64,000 nucleotides of DNA. Source: Streptomyces lanatus. Its GTDB lineage: Bacteria > Actinomycetota > Actinomycetes > Streptomycetales > Streptomycetaceae. A program made the translations under genes and the position numbers. Location: NCBI RefSeq assembly GCF_014655715.1, contig NZ_BNBM01000001.1:62001-126000 (forward strand), written 5' to 3'. Shown here in pieces: positions 41,329 to 51,248 of the stretch (the stretch's first letter is position 1; each line of letters starts with the position of its first letter). Under the pieces are notes generated by a model. It had not been told where the DNA came from and ran no database searches. It saw nothing but the letters and a program-made list of their open reading frames with translations.

Positions 41329-42291
41329 TCAGTGGGTTGGCGCGGGGTGGAATCGGCGGCGGTACTCGGCCGGGGCCGCGCCCAGGGCTTTGACGAAGGC
41401 GCGTCGCATCGCCTCCGGGGTGCCGTAGCCGCTGGAGCGGGAGATCTCCTCGACGCCGTCGGTGGTGTCCTCCAGGAGCCGTCGGGCGTGTTCGAGACGG
41501 ACCCGGTCGACGTACCGGCCCGGGGTCATGCCGGTCTCGGCCTGGAAGGCGCGGGCGAAGTGGCGCGGGGAGAGGCTCGCGCGGGTGGCGAGCGCCTCGA
41601 CGGTCAGGTCGGCGTCGGGGTGCTCGGTGATCCAGCGCTGGACTTCTCTGAGGGGCTCGCGCTGGGCGGTCTGGGCGGCGAGCTGGGCGCTGAACTGGGC
41701 CTGGTTTCCCGGCCTGCGCAGGAAGACCACGAGGTGGCGTGCGATGCCCAGGGCCACGTCCCTACCCAGGTCCTCCTCCACCAGGGCGAGGGCGAGATCG
41801 ATGCCCGAGGTCACGCCGGCGGAGGTGGCGACGTGACCGTCGCGGATGTAGATCGGGTCGGGGTCGACCTCGACGGCGGGGTGGTCGCGGGCGAGCTTGT
41901 GGCAGTACGCCCAGTGGGTCGTGGCGCGGCGGCCGTCGAGCAGTCCGGCCGCGGCGAGCAGGATCGCGCCGGTGCAGACGGAGACGAGGCGTTCGGCTCG
42001 GGGACCGTGTTCGCGGAGCCAGTCGACCAGGTCGGGGGCGGGGGTGCGGGTGCCCTGGCCGCCTGGGACCACGAGGGTGTGCGCGTCGACGGGTTCTTCT
42101 TCGAGGGCCTGGTCCGGTACGAGGGTCAGGCCGCTGGAGCTGCGGACGGGGGCGCCCGTCAGGGAGGCCGTGCGGATGTCGTAGGTGCCCGGGGCGTGCG
42201 TCTCGGCCCCCGCGAAGACCTCCAGCGGGCCGGTGACATCGAGGCTCTGTACCGCGTCGAAGAGTACGAAGAGAACGGTTCGCTGCGCCAT
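41329..42291 (-). CDS. GlxA-family transcriptional regulator (DJ-1 + AraC HTH)
   Basis: A 320-residue regulator. Residues 1-190 are a DJ-1/PfpI domain (LVVPGGQGTR, SVCTGAILLAAAGLLDGRRATTHW, TSAGVTSGIDLALAL). Residues about 215-315 are an AraC helix-turn-helix domain (LTVEALATRASLSPRHFARAFQAETGMTPGRYVDRVRLEHARRLLE). Such proteins sense small metabolites through the DJ-1 domain. The ATG at 42291 is preferred; the frame is open to 42405 without homology. It is divergent from the SCO6745-like gene, so the 112-bp gap may hold its operator. Confidence 0.9.
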   Translation of the reverse strand: MAQRTVLFVLFDAVQSLDVTGPLEVFAGAETHAPGTYDIRTASLTGAPVRSSSGLTLVPDQALEEEPVDAHTLVVPGGQGTRTPAPDLVDWLREHGPRAERLVSVCTGAILLAAAGLLDGRRATTHWAYCHKLARDHPAVEVDPDPIYIRDGHVATSAGVTSGIDLALALVEEDLGRDVALGIARHLVVFLRRPGNQAQFSAQLAAQTAQREPLREVQRWITEHPDADLTVEALATRASLSPRHFARAFQAETGMTPGRYVDRVRLEHARRLLEDTTDGVEEISRSSGYGTPEAMRRAFVKALGAAPAEYRRRFHPAPTH

Positions 42292-42403
42292 GCCTTCGAT
42301 TCTTGGTGTTGGTCGGGGTGGCCGCAATGACGAGGTCCCCACCTTTTCTGCCATGGTGTGCGGAGGTATGGGGTACGTACCAAGCGGTTGGTAATCTGCG
42401 GCC

Positions 42404-43273
42404 ATGACTACTGCCGCCCTTGAGCCGCGTGCCGGCCGACGCTGTCACAACATGCTCAACTCCGTGCACTCGACGTCCTACTTCGCGCCCGAACTGGGCG
42501 AAGAACTGGGCGCCCTCGGGATCACGCATCCCCGGGCCGTCAACTTCGCGGTGCGTGCGGCCGCGATGGGGCCTGTGGGTGCGGGTGCGGTGACGGCGAC
42601 GTTCTACAACTACAAGCATGAGCTGGTGGCCCGGCACGTTCCCGCGGTCTGGGCGATCGCCTCGCCCGAGGACGTGCTCGCGGCACGCGCGCGTGCGGTC
42701 GATGCGGCGCTGCGGCGGCTGCTCGGTGAGGACGCGGTGAGGTCGGCGGAGATGGTGGAGGCGGCGGGGCTCGCGCTGCGGGCCGCGGAGGGGTGTTCGC
42801 GCAGTGCTCGGCCGTTGTACTCGGCGCATGCCGACCTGCCGGTCCCCGAGGAGCCGCACATGGCGTACTTCCATGCCACGACGCTGCTGCGGGAGCACCG
42901 GGGTGACGGGCACCTGGCCATGCTGATGTCCGCGGGGCTCGACGGCCTCGAGGCGGTGGTGACCCACACCGCGACCGGCAAGGGCATGACGCCCAAGTGG
43001 GTGTTCTCCACGCGCGGCTGGACCCAGGAGGACTGGGACGCGGCCTGCACACGACTGCGTGAGCGGGGGCTGTTGGACGGCTCGGGTGATCTGACCGCCG
43101 AGGGTGCCGCCCTGCGCGAGGAGATCGAGGCCGGGACGGACCGGTTGGACCGGGCGCCGTACGAGCACCTCGGGGCGGCGGGGGTGGCGCGGCTGACGGA
43201 GCTCGGTACGGGGTTCGCCCGGAGGGCGGTGGGGGTGGGGGCGTTCCCGGCGGATCTGCTGGGGAGGGGGTGA
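42404..43273 (+). CDS. SCO6745-family protein of unknown function
   Basis: A 289-residue soluble protein that I recall as the SCO6745 family. Visible blocks are CHNMLNSVHSTSYFAPE at the N-terminus, AMGPVGAGAVTATFYNY, an EEPHMAYFHATTLLREHRGDGHLAML segment and GLDGLEAVV. The C-terminal part (WDAACTRLRERGLLDGSGDLTAEGAALREEIEAGTDRL) looks like a winged helix of MarR type. No catalytic motif is evident. Divergent from a GlxA regulator that may control it. Confidence 0.8.
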   Translation: MTTAALEPRAGRRCHNMLNSVHSTSYFAPELGEELGALGITHPRAVNFAVRAAAMGPVGAGAVTATFYNYKHELVARHVPAVWAIASPEDVLAARARAVDAALRRLLGEDAVRSAEMVEAAGLALRAAEGCSRSARPLYSAHADLPVPEEPHMAYFHATTLLREHRGDGHLAMLMSAGLDGLEAVVTHTATGKGMTPKWVFSTRGWTQEDWDAACTRLRERGLLDGSGDLTAEGAALREEIEAGTDRLDRAPYEHLGAAGVARLTELGTGFARRAVGVGAFPADLLGRG

Positions 43274-43289
43274 GCCGGGGCGGTTCCTC

Positions 43290-43425
43290 GCCCTCGCCGC
43301 CCCTAGGGCGCTGCCCCTTCGACCCCGGGCCCTCTCTGAGGGCTGCCGTCCCCAGACCCCCGCTGCCGGCCCTGAACGGGCCTTGTCCTCAAACGCCGGA
43401 CGGGCTGAAAACACCGACCTGCCCT
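43290..43425 (+). repeat. Streptomyces dispersed intergenic repeat, copy 1
   Basis: The core 43368-43411 contains CCTCAAACGCCGGACGGGCT and ends in CTGAAAAC. A nearly identical core lies inverted at 63226-63270. Variable GC-rich hairpin sequence precedes the core. It sits in the 277-bp gap upstream of tex, and I see no gene in this gap. Confidence 0.85.
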
Positions 43426-43550
43426 GAGAAGCGGCCGTTCGTCGTATGGTTCCGGCGTTGCGACGGGCCGGGTTGGTGCCCTGATCCTCGGTTGTCGGTG
43501 TCACCTGCCACAATTGCCGCGCAACCTCAGTGAGAAGGCGGGACGGGATC

Positions 43551-45932
43551 GTGACGACACCCCTCGTAGGGTCCATCGAAGGCAGGATCGCCGCGGAGCT
43601 CGGCGTACGGGAGCGGCAGGTGAAGGCTGCCGTGGAGCTGCTCGACGGCGGTTCGACGGTGCCTTTCATCGCCCGCTACCGCAAGGAAGCGACCGAGATG
43701 CTCGACGACGCGCAGCTGCGCACGCTCGAGGAGCGGCTGCGCTATCTGCGGGAGTTGGAGGAGCGGCGGACGGCGATCCTGGACTCGGTGCGTGAGCAGG
43801 GCAAGCTGACCGAGGAGCTGGAGGCGCAGATCCGCGGCGCCGAGACCAAGGCGCGGCTCGAGGATATTTATCTGCCTTATAAGCCGAAGCGGCGTACCAA
43901 GGCGCAGATCGCCCGGGAGGCGGGGCTGGAGCCGCTCGCCGAGGGGCTGCTGGGCGACCCGGGGGTCGAGCCGCTGGCGGCCGCCGCCGCGTTCGTGGAC
44001 GCCGACAAGGGCGTCGCCGATCCGCAGGCCGCCCTCGACGGTGCCCGGGCGATCCTCACCGAGCGGTTCTCGGAGGACGCCGATCTGATCGGCGAGCTGC
44101 GTGAGCGCATGTGGGGGCGGGGGCGGCTGGCCGCCAAGGTGCGGGAGGGGAAGGAGGAGGCGGGCGCCAAGTTCGCCGACTACTTCGACTTCGCCGAGCC
44201 GTTCACCGCGCTCCCCTCGCACCGGATCCTCGCGATGCTCCGCGGTGAGAAGGAAGAGGTTCTGGATCTGGTCCTGGAGCCCGAGGAGGCGACCGAAGGG
44301 CCGTCTTCCTATGAGGGCATCGTCGCCCACAGGTTCGCGATCGCCGACCGCGGCCGGCCCGCCGACAAGTGGCTGACGGACACGGTCCGCTGGGCCTGGC
44401 GGACCCGGATCCTCGTGCACCTCGGCATCGACCTCAGGCTGCGGCTGCGCACCGCCGCCGAGGACGAGGCGGTCGACGTCTTCGCGGCGAACCTGCGGGA
44501 CCTGCTGCTCGCCGCACCGGCCGGCACCCGCGCGACGCTGGGTCTGGACCCCGGCTTCCGTACGGGTGTGAAGGTCGCCGTCATCGACGCGACCGGCAAG
44601 GTCGTCGCCACGGACGTCATCTACCCGCACGTCCCGGCCAACAAGTGGGACGAGGCCATCGCCAAGCTTGCCCGGCTCGCCAAGGAGCATGCCGTCGAGC
44701 TGATCGCCATCGGCAACGGCACGGCGTCCCGCGAGACCGACAAGCTCGCCGGTGAACTCATCACCAAGCACCCGGAGCTGAAGCTCACCAAGGTGATGGT
44801 GTCCGAGGCCGGCGCCTCCGTGTACTCGGCGTCCGCCTTCGCCTCGCAGGAGCTGCCCGACATGGACGTCTCCCTGCGCGGTGCGGTGTCCATCGCGCGG
44901 CGTCTGCAGGATCCGCTCGCCGAGCTGGTGAAGATCGACCCCAAGTCGATCGGCGTCGGCCAGTACCAGCACGACCTGTCCGAGGTGAAGCTGTCGCGCT
45001 CGCTGGACGCGGTGGTGGAGGACTGTGTGAACGGCGTCGGTGTCGACGTCAACACCGCCTCCGCGCCGCTCCTCTCGCGCGTCTCCGGCATCACCTCCGG
45101 GCTCGCCGAGAACATCGTGTCCCACCGGGACGCCAACGGCCCGTTCACCTCCCGCTCGCAGCTCAAGGGCGTGGCGCGGCTCGGCCCGAAGGCCTACGAG
45201 CAGTGCGCGGGCTTCCTGCGGATCCGTGGCGGTGACGACCCGCTGGACGGCTCCAGCGTGCACCCGGAGGCGTATCCGGTCGTGCGGCGGATGGTGAAGA
45301 CATCGGGTCAGGAGGTGGCCTCGCTCATCGGCAACACCGGTGTGCTGCGCTCGCTGAAGCCGAACGACTTCGTGGACGAGACGTTCGGTCTGCCGACCGT
45401 CACCGACATCCTCAAGGAGCTGGAGAAGCCCGGGCGCGACCCGCGTCCCGCCTTCAAGACGGCCACCTTCAAGGAGGGCGTCGAGAAGATCTCCGACCTG
45501 TCGTCCGGGATGGTCCTGGAGGGCGTCGTCACGAATGTCGCCGCCTTCGGCGCGTTCGTCGACGTCGGTGTCCACCAGGACGGGCTGGTGCACGTCTCGG
45601 CGATGTCGAAGACGTTCGTGAAGGACCCGCGGGACGTGGTGAAGCCCGGTGACATCGTCAAGGTGAAGGTCCTCGACGTGGACATCCCGCGCAAGCGGAT
45701 CTCCCTGACGCTGCGGCTCGACGACGAGGCGGCCCCGCAGGGCCAGCAGCAGGGCGGGGGCGGCGGCGAGCGCCGGCAGCGCGGCGGGCGCCCGCCTCAG
45801 CAGCGGCAGGGCCGCGGTGGGGGCGGCGGTGGCGGTGGCGGTTCGCGCCAGGCTCCGCCTCCGGCCAACAGCGCGATGGCCGACGCCCTGCGCCGCGCGG
45901 GTCTGCTCGACCCCAAGAAGGGCAAGCGCTGA
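43551..45932 (+). CDS. tex: Tex family RNA-binding transcription accessory protein
   Basis: A 793-residue Tex protein: N-terminal helical region ([27 protein letters not shown]), a YqgF/RNase-H-like domain ([31 protein letters not shown], about 330-450), helix-hairpin-helix repeats ([21 protein letters not shown]) and a C-terminal S1 domain ([34 protein letters not shown], about 650-720). The final 70 residues are a Gln/Gly/Arg-rich tail ending in [16 protein letters not shown]. The GTG at 43551 is preferred; an in-frame GTG at 43530 would add seven residues. A very strong hairpin terminates it. Confidence 0.95.
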   Translation: MTTPLVGSIEGRIAAELGVRERQVKAAVELLDGGSTVPFIARYRKEATEMLDDAQLRTLEERLRYLRELEERRTAILDSVREQGKLTEELEAQIRGAETKARLEDIYLPYKPKRRTKAQIAREAGLEPLAEGLLGDPGVEPLAAAAAFVDADKGVADPQAALDGARAILTERFSEDADLIGELRERMWGRGRLAAKVREGKEEAGAKFADYFDFAEPFTALPSHRILAMLRGEKEEVLDLVLEPEEATEGPSSYEGIVAHRFAIADRGRPADKWLTDTVRWAWRTRILVHLGIDLRLRLRTAAEDEAVDVFAANLRDLLLAAPAGTRATLGLDPGFRTGVKVAVIDATGKVVATDVIYPHVPANKWDEAIAKLARLAKEHAVELIAIGNGTASRETDKLAGELITKHPELKLTKVMVSEAGASVYSASAFASQELPDMDVSLRGAVSIARRLQDPLAELVKIDPKSIGVGQYQHDLSEVKLSRSLDAVVEDCVNGVGVDVNTASAPLLSRVSGITSGLAENIVSHRDANGPFTSRSQLKGVARLGPKAYEQCAGFLRIRGGDDPLDGSSVHPEAYPVVRRMVKTSGQEVASLIGNTGVLRSLKPNDFVDETFGLPTVTDILKELEKPGRDPRPAFKTATFKEGVEKISDLSSGMVLEGVVTNVAAFGAFVDVGVHQDGLVHVSAMSKTFVKDPRDVVKPGDIVKVKVLDVDIPRKRISLTLRLDDEAAPQGQQQGGGGGERRQRGGRPPQQRQGRGGGGGGGGGSRQAPPPANSAMADALRRAGLLDPKKGKR

Positions 45933-45966
45933 GCCTGCCCGCGGGGCGGCCGCGCTGATATGACAC

Positions 45967-46010
45967 ACGGGCCCGGGCCCTCCGGTACGACTCGGAGGGC
46001 CCGGGCCCGT
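45967..46010 (+). terminator. Very strong hairpin terminator of tex
   Basis: A perfect 18-bp stem: 45967-45984 (ACGGGCCCGGGCCCTCCG) pairs with 45993-46010 around an 8-nt loop, about 35 bp beyond the tex stop and just before the next gene. Confidence 0.85.
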
Positions 46011-46028
46011 TCGCCGTACAGTGGCCGC

Positions 46029-46583
46029 ATGCCGACGTCGCGTGTCATCACCTGGGAAGTGTCGGGCAGCAAGGGCATCGAGACCGCCTGGGCCGAGCTC
46101 GGCGACGGCACCCTGCGAGGGCGCGGCCGAGCGGTCGGTACGGTTCCGGAGCCGTACTGGATCTCGTACGAACTCGACACGGCCGACGCCTTCGTGACGC
46201 GTCGGCTGTCCGTCGCCTTGGAGTCTGCGGGCGGTGTGCGCTCGCTGGATCTGCGGCACGACGGGGCGGGTCGGTGGACGGCGAACGGTGTGCGGTTGCC
46301 CGACGCGGACGGCGCCCTCGACTGCGATCTCGGGCTGTGCCCGCTCACCAACACGATGCCGGTCCTGCGGCACGGGCTCCATCGGACGGCCGGGGAGCGG
46401 GAGTTCCTGATGGCGTGGGTGTCGGTGCCGGAGCTGACCGTCGTCGCCTCGCGGCAGACGTACACGCATCTCGGGCCGGGCCGGGTTCGCTTCGTCTCGG
46501 GCGACTTCCGCAGGGACATCGAGTTCGACGACGACGGCTTCGTCGTCGACTACCCGGATCTGGCCACCCGGATCGCGCCCTAG
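46029..46583 (+). CDS. Putative glycolipid-binding domain protein
   Basis: A 184-residue soluble protein resembling the putative glycolipid-binding family (DUF1089). Blocks include TWEVSGSKGIETAWAEL, YELDTADAFVTRRLSV, GRWTANGVRLPDADGALDCDLGLCPLTNTMPVLR and YTHLGPGRVRFVSGDFRRDIEFDDDGFVVDYPDL. It forms a beta-rich fold. Function unproven. Its 3' end overlaps the convergent ABC-F gene by 4 bp. Confidence 0.82.
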   Translation: MPTSRVITWEVSGSKGIETAWAELGDGTLRGRGRAVGTVPEPYWISYELDTADAFVTRRLSVALESAGGVRSLDLRHDGAGRWTANGVRLPDADGALDCDLGLCPLTNTMPVLRHGLHRTAGEREFLMAWVSVPELTVVASRQTYTHLGPGRVRFVSGDFRRDIEFDDDGFVVDYPDLATRIAP

Positions 46584-48220
46584 CGTTCGGTCACCTTGCC
46601 GTCGGCGACCTCCAGGCGGCGGGTGACGTGGACCGCGTCGAGCATGCGCCGGTCGTGGGTGACCAGGAGCAGCGTGCCCTCGTAGGCGTCGAGGGCCGAC
46701 TCCAGCTGTTCGATGGCGGGCAGGTCGAGGTGGTTGGTGGGCTCGTCCAGGACCAGGAGGTTGACGCCCCGGCCCTGGAGGAGGGCGAGGGCGGCGCGGG
46801 TGCGTTCGCCCGGGGAGAGGGTGGCGGCGGAGCGCAGGACGTGGGCCTGCTTCAGGCCGAACTTGGCCAGGAGGGTGCGGACTTCGACCGGTTCGGTGTC
46901 CGGGACGGCCGCGCAGAAGGCGTCCAGCAGGGACTCCTCGCCGTGGAACAGCTCGCGGGCCTGGTCGACCTCGCCGATGAGGACACCGGAGCCGAGCGAC
47001 GCCTGGCCCGCGGTCAGCGGGACGCGGCCCAGCAGGGCACCCAGCAGCGTCGACTTGCCCGCGCCGTTGGCGCCGGTGACGGCCACGCGGTCGGCCCAGT
47101 CGATCTGGAGAGACACCGGGCCCAGGGTGAAGCCGCCGCGGCGTACCTCGGCGTCGCGCAGGGTCGCGACCACGGCGCCCGAGCGGGGGGCCGAGGCGAT
47201 CTCCATGCGCAGTTCCCACTCCTTGCGGGGCTCCTCGACGACATCGAGGCGCTCGATCATGCGCTGGGTCTGGCGGGCCTTCGCGGCCTGCTTCTCGCTG
47301 GCCTCGCTGCGGAACTTGCGGCCGATCTTGTCGTTGTCGTTGCTCGCCTTGCGCCGGGCGTTCTTGACGCCCTTGTCCATCCAGGAGCGCTGCATCTGGG
47401 CACGGTCCTGGAGGGCGGCCTTCTTGTCGGCGTACTCCTCGTAGTCGTCCCGGGCGTGCCGACGGGCCACGTCGCGTTCTTCGAGGTACGCCTCGTAGCC
47501 GCCGCCGTAGAGGTTGATCTGCCGCTGGGCGAGGTCGAGTTCGAGGACCTTGGTGACGGTGCGGGTGAGGAACTCGCGGTCGTGGCTGACGACGACCGTG
47601 CCGGCGCGCAGGCCGGAGACGAAGCGTTCCAGGCGCTCCAGGCCGTCGAGGTCGAGGTCGTTGGTCGGCTCGTCCAGCAGGAAGACGTCGTAGCGGGAGA
47701 GGAGCAGCGAGGCGAGTCCGGCGCGGGCCGCCTGGCCGCCGGACAGGGACGTCATCGGCTGGTCCAGGTCGATGGCGAGGCCGAGCGAGTCGGCGGTCTC
47801 CTCCGCCCGCTCGTCGAGGTCGGCCCCGCCGAGGTCCAGCCAGCGCTCCAGGCTCGTGGCGTACGCGTCGTCTGCGCCCGGCGCGGCGTCGACGAGGGCC
47901 TGCGTCGCCTCGTCCATGATCCGCTGCGCCTCGGCGACTCCGGTGCGGCGGGCCAGGAACTGCCGTACGGTCTCGCCGGGGCGCCGCTCCGGCTCCTGCG
48001 GGAGGTGACCGACGGTCGCCGTCGGCGGGGACAGCCGCAGCTCGCCCTCCTCCGGCGCGGTCAGCCCGGCCAGCAGGCGCAGCAGCGTGGACTTGCCCGC
48101 GCCGTTGGCCCCGACCAGGCCGATCACATCTCCGGGCGCGACGACGAGATCGAGCCCGCTGAACAGGGAACGGTCACCGTGGCCGGCGGCGAGGTCCTTG
48201 ACGACGAGGGTGGCAGTCAC
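46580..48220 (-). CDS. ABC-F family ATPase (ribosome-associated type)
   Basis: A 546-residue protein with two ABC domains and no membrane segments. Walker A motifs GANGAGKSTLL occur near residues 37 and 385; signatures LSGGQAARAGL and LSPGERTRAAL; Walker B FLLDEPTNDLD and LVLDEPTNHLD. The interdomain linker is long and charged (YEEYADKKAALQDRAQMQRSWMDKGVKNARRK). ABC-F proteins act on the ribosome in translation or antibiotic protection. This one resembles housekeeping-type or Lmr(C)-like members; a resistance role cannot be told from sequence alone. Confidence 0.92.
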   Translation of the reverse strand: MTATLVVKDLAAGHGDRSLFSGLDLVVAPGDVIGLVGANGAGKSTLLRLLAGLTAPEEGELRLSPPTATVGHLPQEPERRPGETVRQFLARRTGVAEAQRIMDEATQALVDAAPGADDAYATSLERWLDLGGADLDERAEETADSLGLAIDLDQPMTSLSGGQAARAGLASLLLSRYDVFLLDEPTNDLDLDGLERLERFVSGLRAGTVVVSHDREFLTRTVTKVLELDLAQRQINLYGGGYEAYLEERDVARRHARDDYEEYADKKAALQDRAQMQRSWMDKGVKNARRKASNDNDKIGRKFRSEASEKQAAKARQTQRMIERLDVVEEPRKEWELRMEIASAPRSGAVVATLRDAEVRRGGFTLGPVSLQIDWADRVAVTGANGAGKSTLLGALLGRVPLTAGQASLGSGVLIGEVDQARELFHGEESLLDAFCAAVPDTEPVEVRTLLAKFGLKQAHVLRSAATLSPGERTRAALALLQGRGVNLLVLDEPTNHLDLPAIEQLESALDAYEGTLLLVTHDRRMLDAVHVTRRLEVADGKVTER

Positions 48221-48265
48221 AGAGGGCGATCCTAATCGCCCCGCCGGGTCGCGAGCACCTTCGTT

Positions 48266-49288
48266 TCACCGCGCCATCGCCTCCACCAGGACGCTCCCGG
48301 ACGTCCTGGCCACCACGAACGACTCCCCCTTCACCGCCTTCGCGTCCAGCGCGATCCGATGCCGCCCCGCCTCCAGGACACCGTCGAAGACCTCCTGGGC
48401 GTGAGCCCGATAGAGCCGGTCGAGCCGATACGCGGTCAGCCGCACCCGGCAGGGCGAGGTCACCTCCACCCCAGCCTCACCGTCCGCGGCGACCAGCCGG
48501 GTCAGCCGGCGCTGTTCCTGCGGGCTGCGGTCCAGCGCGTGTTCGATCTGCGCGACCAGCAACGGCACGATCGGCGCGAGCCCGTCGACGTACGTCACCT
48601 CGACCCCGGCCTCGGTGAAGACGCGGCGCACGGCGGCGCGCTGATCCCCGCCGATCCCACGGCCGAAGGCGACCGCGCCGTAGGCGCGCAGTTCGTCGGC
48701 GGGGACGCCACCGACGTCGTGGGTGATGTCGGCGCCGATGCCGATGGTGCGCAGGGCGGCGGCGAGCTTGGCCAGTACGGCGACCCGGGCGCCGATGAGG
48801 AGCACCCCGCGGCGTGGCGCCTCGGCCGCCCGGTCGAGCAGGGCGCCGAGGGCCGCGCGGTACTCGGTGCCCTGGAAGCGGAAGGGGCCGATGCCGTGGT
48901 AGCCGTTGAGCTCCAGGTCGGCGTGTTCGTCGGTCTGCCAGGCGAAGTCCTGCCAGATGTAGTCGTCGTCCTCCTTGTCGATGACCGCGGTGACGGCGCC
49001 GCAGGCGAGGTCCGCGCACTCGGGGCAGCCGTAGATGACGTACCGCCCGCCTGGAAGCGGGGGTTCCGCCTCCAGGAGCAGGCTGCGGACCTGTGCGGTG
49101 AAGATGGCGGGCGGGACGTCGGAGGCGAGCGGGGAGACGGCGTCGAGGTCGGAGAGCTGGAACAGCAGCGGGCGTCCGTCGACGATGAAGTCCACGAAGT
49201 CCCGGTGCACCTGGTAACCGCCGTCGGCGAGGACGCCACCGGCACGCATCGCCGGTGCCAGGCCGAAGGTCGCGTACTCGGCAGACAT
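48266..49288 (-). CDS. Actinobacterial protein of unknown function with a Cys cluster
   Basis: A 340-residue soluble protein I do not firmly recognise; homologues are sometimes loosely called oxidoreductases. The N-terminal part includes an immunity-like FVDFIVDGRPLLFQLSD strand and a CPEC-x4-C cluster (IYGCPECADLACGAV, near residue 90) that could bind zinc. The middle has a Rossmann-like RGVLLIGARVAVLAKLAAALRTIGIGADI. The C-terminus contains RHRIALDAKAVKGESFVVAR. It lies on the same strand as the ABC-F gene but downstream of nothing obviously related. Start ATG 49288 has a weak ribosome site. Confidence 0.7.
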   Translation of the reverse strand: MSAEYATFGLAPAMRAGGVLADGGYQVHRDFVDFIVDGRPLLFQLSDLDAVSPLASDVPPAIFTAQVRSLLLEAEPPLPGGRYVIYGCPECADLACGAVTAVIDKEDDDYIWQDFAWQTDEHADLELNGYHGIGPFRFQGTEYRAALGALLDRAAEAPRRGVLLIGARVAVLAKLAAALRTIGIGADITHDVGGVPADELRAYGAVAFGRGIGGDQRAAVRRVFTEAGVEVTYVDGLAPIVPLLVAQIEHALDRSPQEQRRLTRLVAADGEAGVEVTSPCRVRLTAYRLDRLYRAHAQEVFDGVLEAGRHRIALDAKAVKGESFVVARTSGSVLVEAMAR

Positions 49289-49410
49289 GCTGTGAGTATC
49301 CCCAGAGTGAGACCGATATGAGCGCGGCATGACATATTCCGCTACATCCCGGCATGGGGAACGAACAGGTGGGCAAGGCTGTCCAGACCGACAGGGGCGT
49401 GGGAGCACAT

Positions 49411-49440
49411 GGGGGGCGGCCGGACTCGCCGACGCCCCCC
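49411..49440 (-). terminator. Hairpin terminator of the BCCT transporter gene
   Basis: GGGGGGCG (49411-49418) pairs with CGCCCCCC (49433-49440), 13 bp beyond the stop codon of the leftward gene. Confidence 0.65.
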
Positions 49441-49452
49441 GGTGCGCACCGG

Positions 49453-51159
49453 TCACGCGTGGTCGTGGCCCAGGGGGTCGCCCTCCGCTCCGGTGCCGGG
49501 ACCGGGGCCGACCTTGATCTCGAAATCGCCGTCGTACTCCTTGTGACCGGTGATCACGGCGAGTTCGACGGCCTCGGTGCCCATCTCGCCGCGCACGATG
49601 ACCGGGTCCCGGCGCAGATCGCGCATGAGGGCGAAGCACATGCCGATCATCACCAGGACGAAGGGCGCGGCGGCCAGGATCGTGAGGTTCTGCAGGCCGG
49701 TGAGCGCGTCCCCCTTGCCGCTGCCGATGAGCAGCATGATGGCGGCGACCGCTCCGGTCACCACACCCCAGAACACGACGACGAAGCGGCCGGGTTCGAG
49801 GGCGCCCTTCTGGGAGAGCGTGCCCATCACGATGGAGGCGGCGTCGGCTCCCGAGACGAAGAAGATGCCGACCAGGATCATCACCAGCAGGCTGGTGACG
49901 GTGGCGATGGGGTACTCCTGGAGGAGGGAGAAGAGTTGGCCCTCCGGGGTCGACTCGCCGCCGAGCCCGCCGCGCTCCTTCACCTTCATCGCCGTACCGC
50001 CGAAGATCGCGAACCAGACCAGGCTGACGGTGCTGGGGACGAGGATGACGCCGCCGACGAACTGCCGGATGGTGCGGCCGCGGCTGATGCGGGCGATGAA
50101 CATGCCGACGAACGGCGTCCAGGAGATCCACCAGGCCCAGTAGAAGACGGTCCAGCTGCCGAGCCAGTCCGCGACGCCCTCGCCGCCGCTGGCCTCGGTG
50201 CGGCCGGCGAGCTGGGGCAGGTCACCGAGGTAGGCGAAGATCGAAGTGGGCAGCAGGTCGAGGACGATGATCGTGGGGCCCGCGATGAACACGAAGAGCG
50301 CGAGGATCAGGGCGAGCACCATATTGGTGTTGGACAGCCACTGGATGCCGCGCTCGATGCCGGAGACGGCCGAGGCGACGAACGCCAGGGTCAGTACGGC
50401 GATGATCGCGACGAGCAGTCCGGTGCTCACGTCGTCCATCCAGTCCAGCTCCTGGAAGCCGGAGCCGATCTGGAGCGCGCCGAGGCCGAGGGAGGCCGCG
50501 GAGCCGAAGACGGTGGCGATGATCGCGAGGATGTCGATCACCCGTCCCCCGGCGCCGTTCGCGTGCTTCTCGCCGATCAACGGGGTGAAGACCGCGCTGA
50601 TGGTCTGGCGGCGGCGTTTGCGGAAGGTGCTGTAGGCGATCGCGAGGCCGACCACCGCGTAGATCGCCCAGGGGTGCAGTGTCCAGTGGAAGAGCGTGGT
50701 GGCCATCGCCGTTTCCATGCGCTCCCCGGAGCCCGCGGGGTCCGTGCCGGGCGGCGGGGTGGTGTAGTGGGCGAGCGGCTCGCTGACGCCGTAGAACATC
50801 AGGCCGATGCCCATACCGGCGCTGAACATCATCGCGACCCAGGAAACGGTCCTGAACTCGGGTTCCTCGCCCTCGGCGCCCAGGTGGATCCGGCCATAGC
50901 GGCTGATCGCGAGCCAGAGCGCGAAGAGCACGAAGCCCGAGGCGGCCAGGATGAAGGCCCAGCCGCCGTTGTGGATCAGGCCGTTGAGCATCTTCGTGGA
51001 CACGCTCTCCAGCGAGTCCGTCCCTGCCCAGCCCCAGATCACGAAGGCCACGGTGATGGCCGCCGTGACCCCGAACACCACTTGGTCGGTGTGACGGCCG
51101 GAAGCCCCTTCAGGGGCTTCCGGGCCGCCGCCACCTTTCTTCTTCAGATCATCGGTCAT
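49453..51159 (-). CDS. BCCT-family betaine/choline/carnitine transporter
   Basis: A 568-residue secondary transporter with about 12 membrane spans. The Trp-rich signature of BCCT proteins is in LGSWTVFYWAWWISWTPFVGMFIARISRGRTIRQF. A glycine block MMFSAGMGIGLMFYGVSEP and an FHWTLHPWAIYAVVGL segment match family members that import glycine betaine or choline for osmoprotection. The N-terminal 25 residues and the C-terminal 45 residues are cytosolic and charged; the latter may sense osmolarity. The ATG at 51159 follows GGAAGG. Confidence 0.93.
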   Translation of the reverse strand: MTDDLKKKGGGGPEAPEGASGRHTDQVVFGVTAAITVAFVIWGWAGTDSLESVSTKMLNGLIHNGGWAFILAASGFVLFALWLAISRYGRIHLGAEGEEPEFRTVSWVAMMFSAGMGIGLMFYGVSEPLAHYTTPPPGTDPAGSGERMETAMATTLFHWTLHPWAIYAVVGLAIAYSTFRKRRRQTISAVFTPLIGEKHANGAGGRVIDILAIIATVFGSAASLGLGALQIGSGFQELDWMDDVSTGLLVAIIAVLTLAFVASAVSGIERGIQWLSNTNMVLALILALFVFIAGPTIIVLDLLPTSIFAYLGDLPQLAGRTEASGGEGVADWLGSWTVFYWAWWISWTPFVGMFIARISRGRTIRQFVGGVILVPSTVSLVWFAIFGGTAMKVKERGGLGGESTPEGQLFSLLQEYPIATVTSLLVMILVGIFFVSGADAASIVMGTLSQKGALEPGRFVVVFWGVVTGAVAAIMLLIGSGKGDALTGLQNLTILAAAPFVLVMIGMCFALMRDLRRDPVIVRGEMGTEAVELAVITGHKEYDGDFEIKVGPGPGTGAEGDPLGHDHA

Positions 51160-51248
51160 CTGCGGCACCTTCCCCTGGGAGCGCTGGATACGCAGGTTTC
51201 CCCATCGTTTTCCAGGACGTACCACAAATCCCGTCGATCTCTACGGTT

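Noticed and set aside
43527-47219. A 1230-codon open frame on the - strand opposite tex and overlapping the ABC-F gene
   Set aside because: It is antisense to tex and out of frame with the ABC-F gene; no family resemblance.
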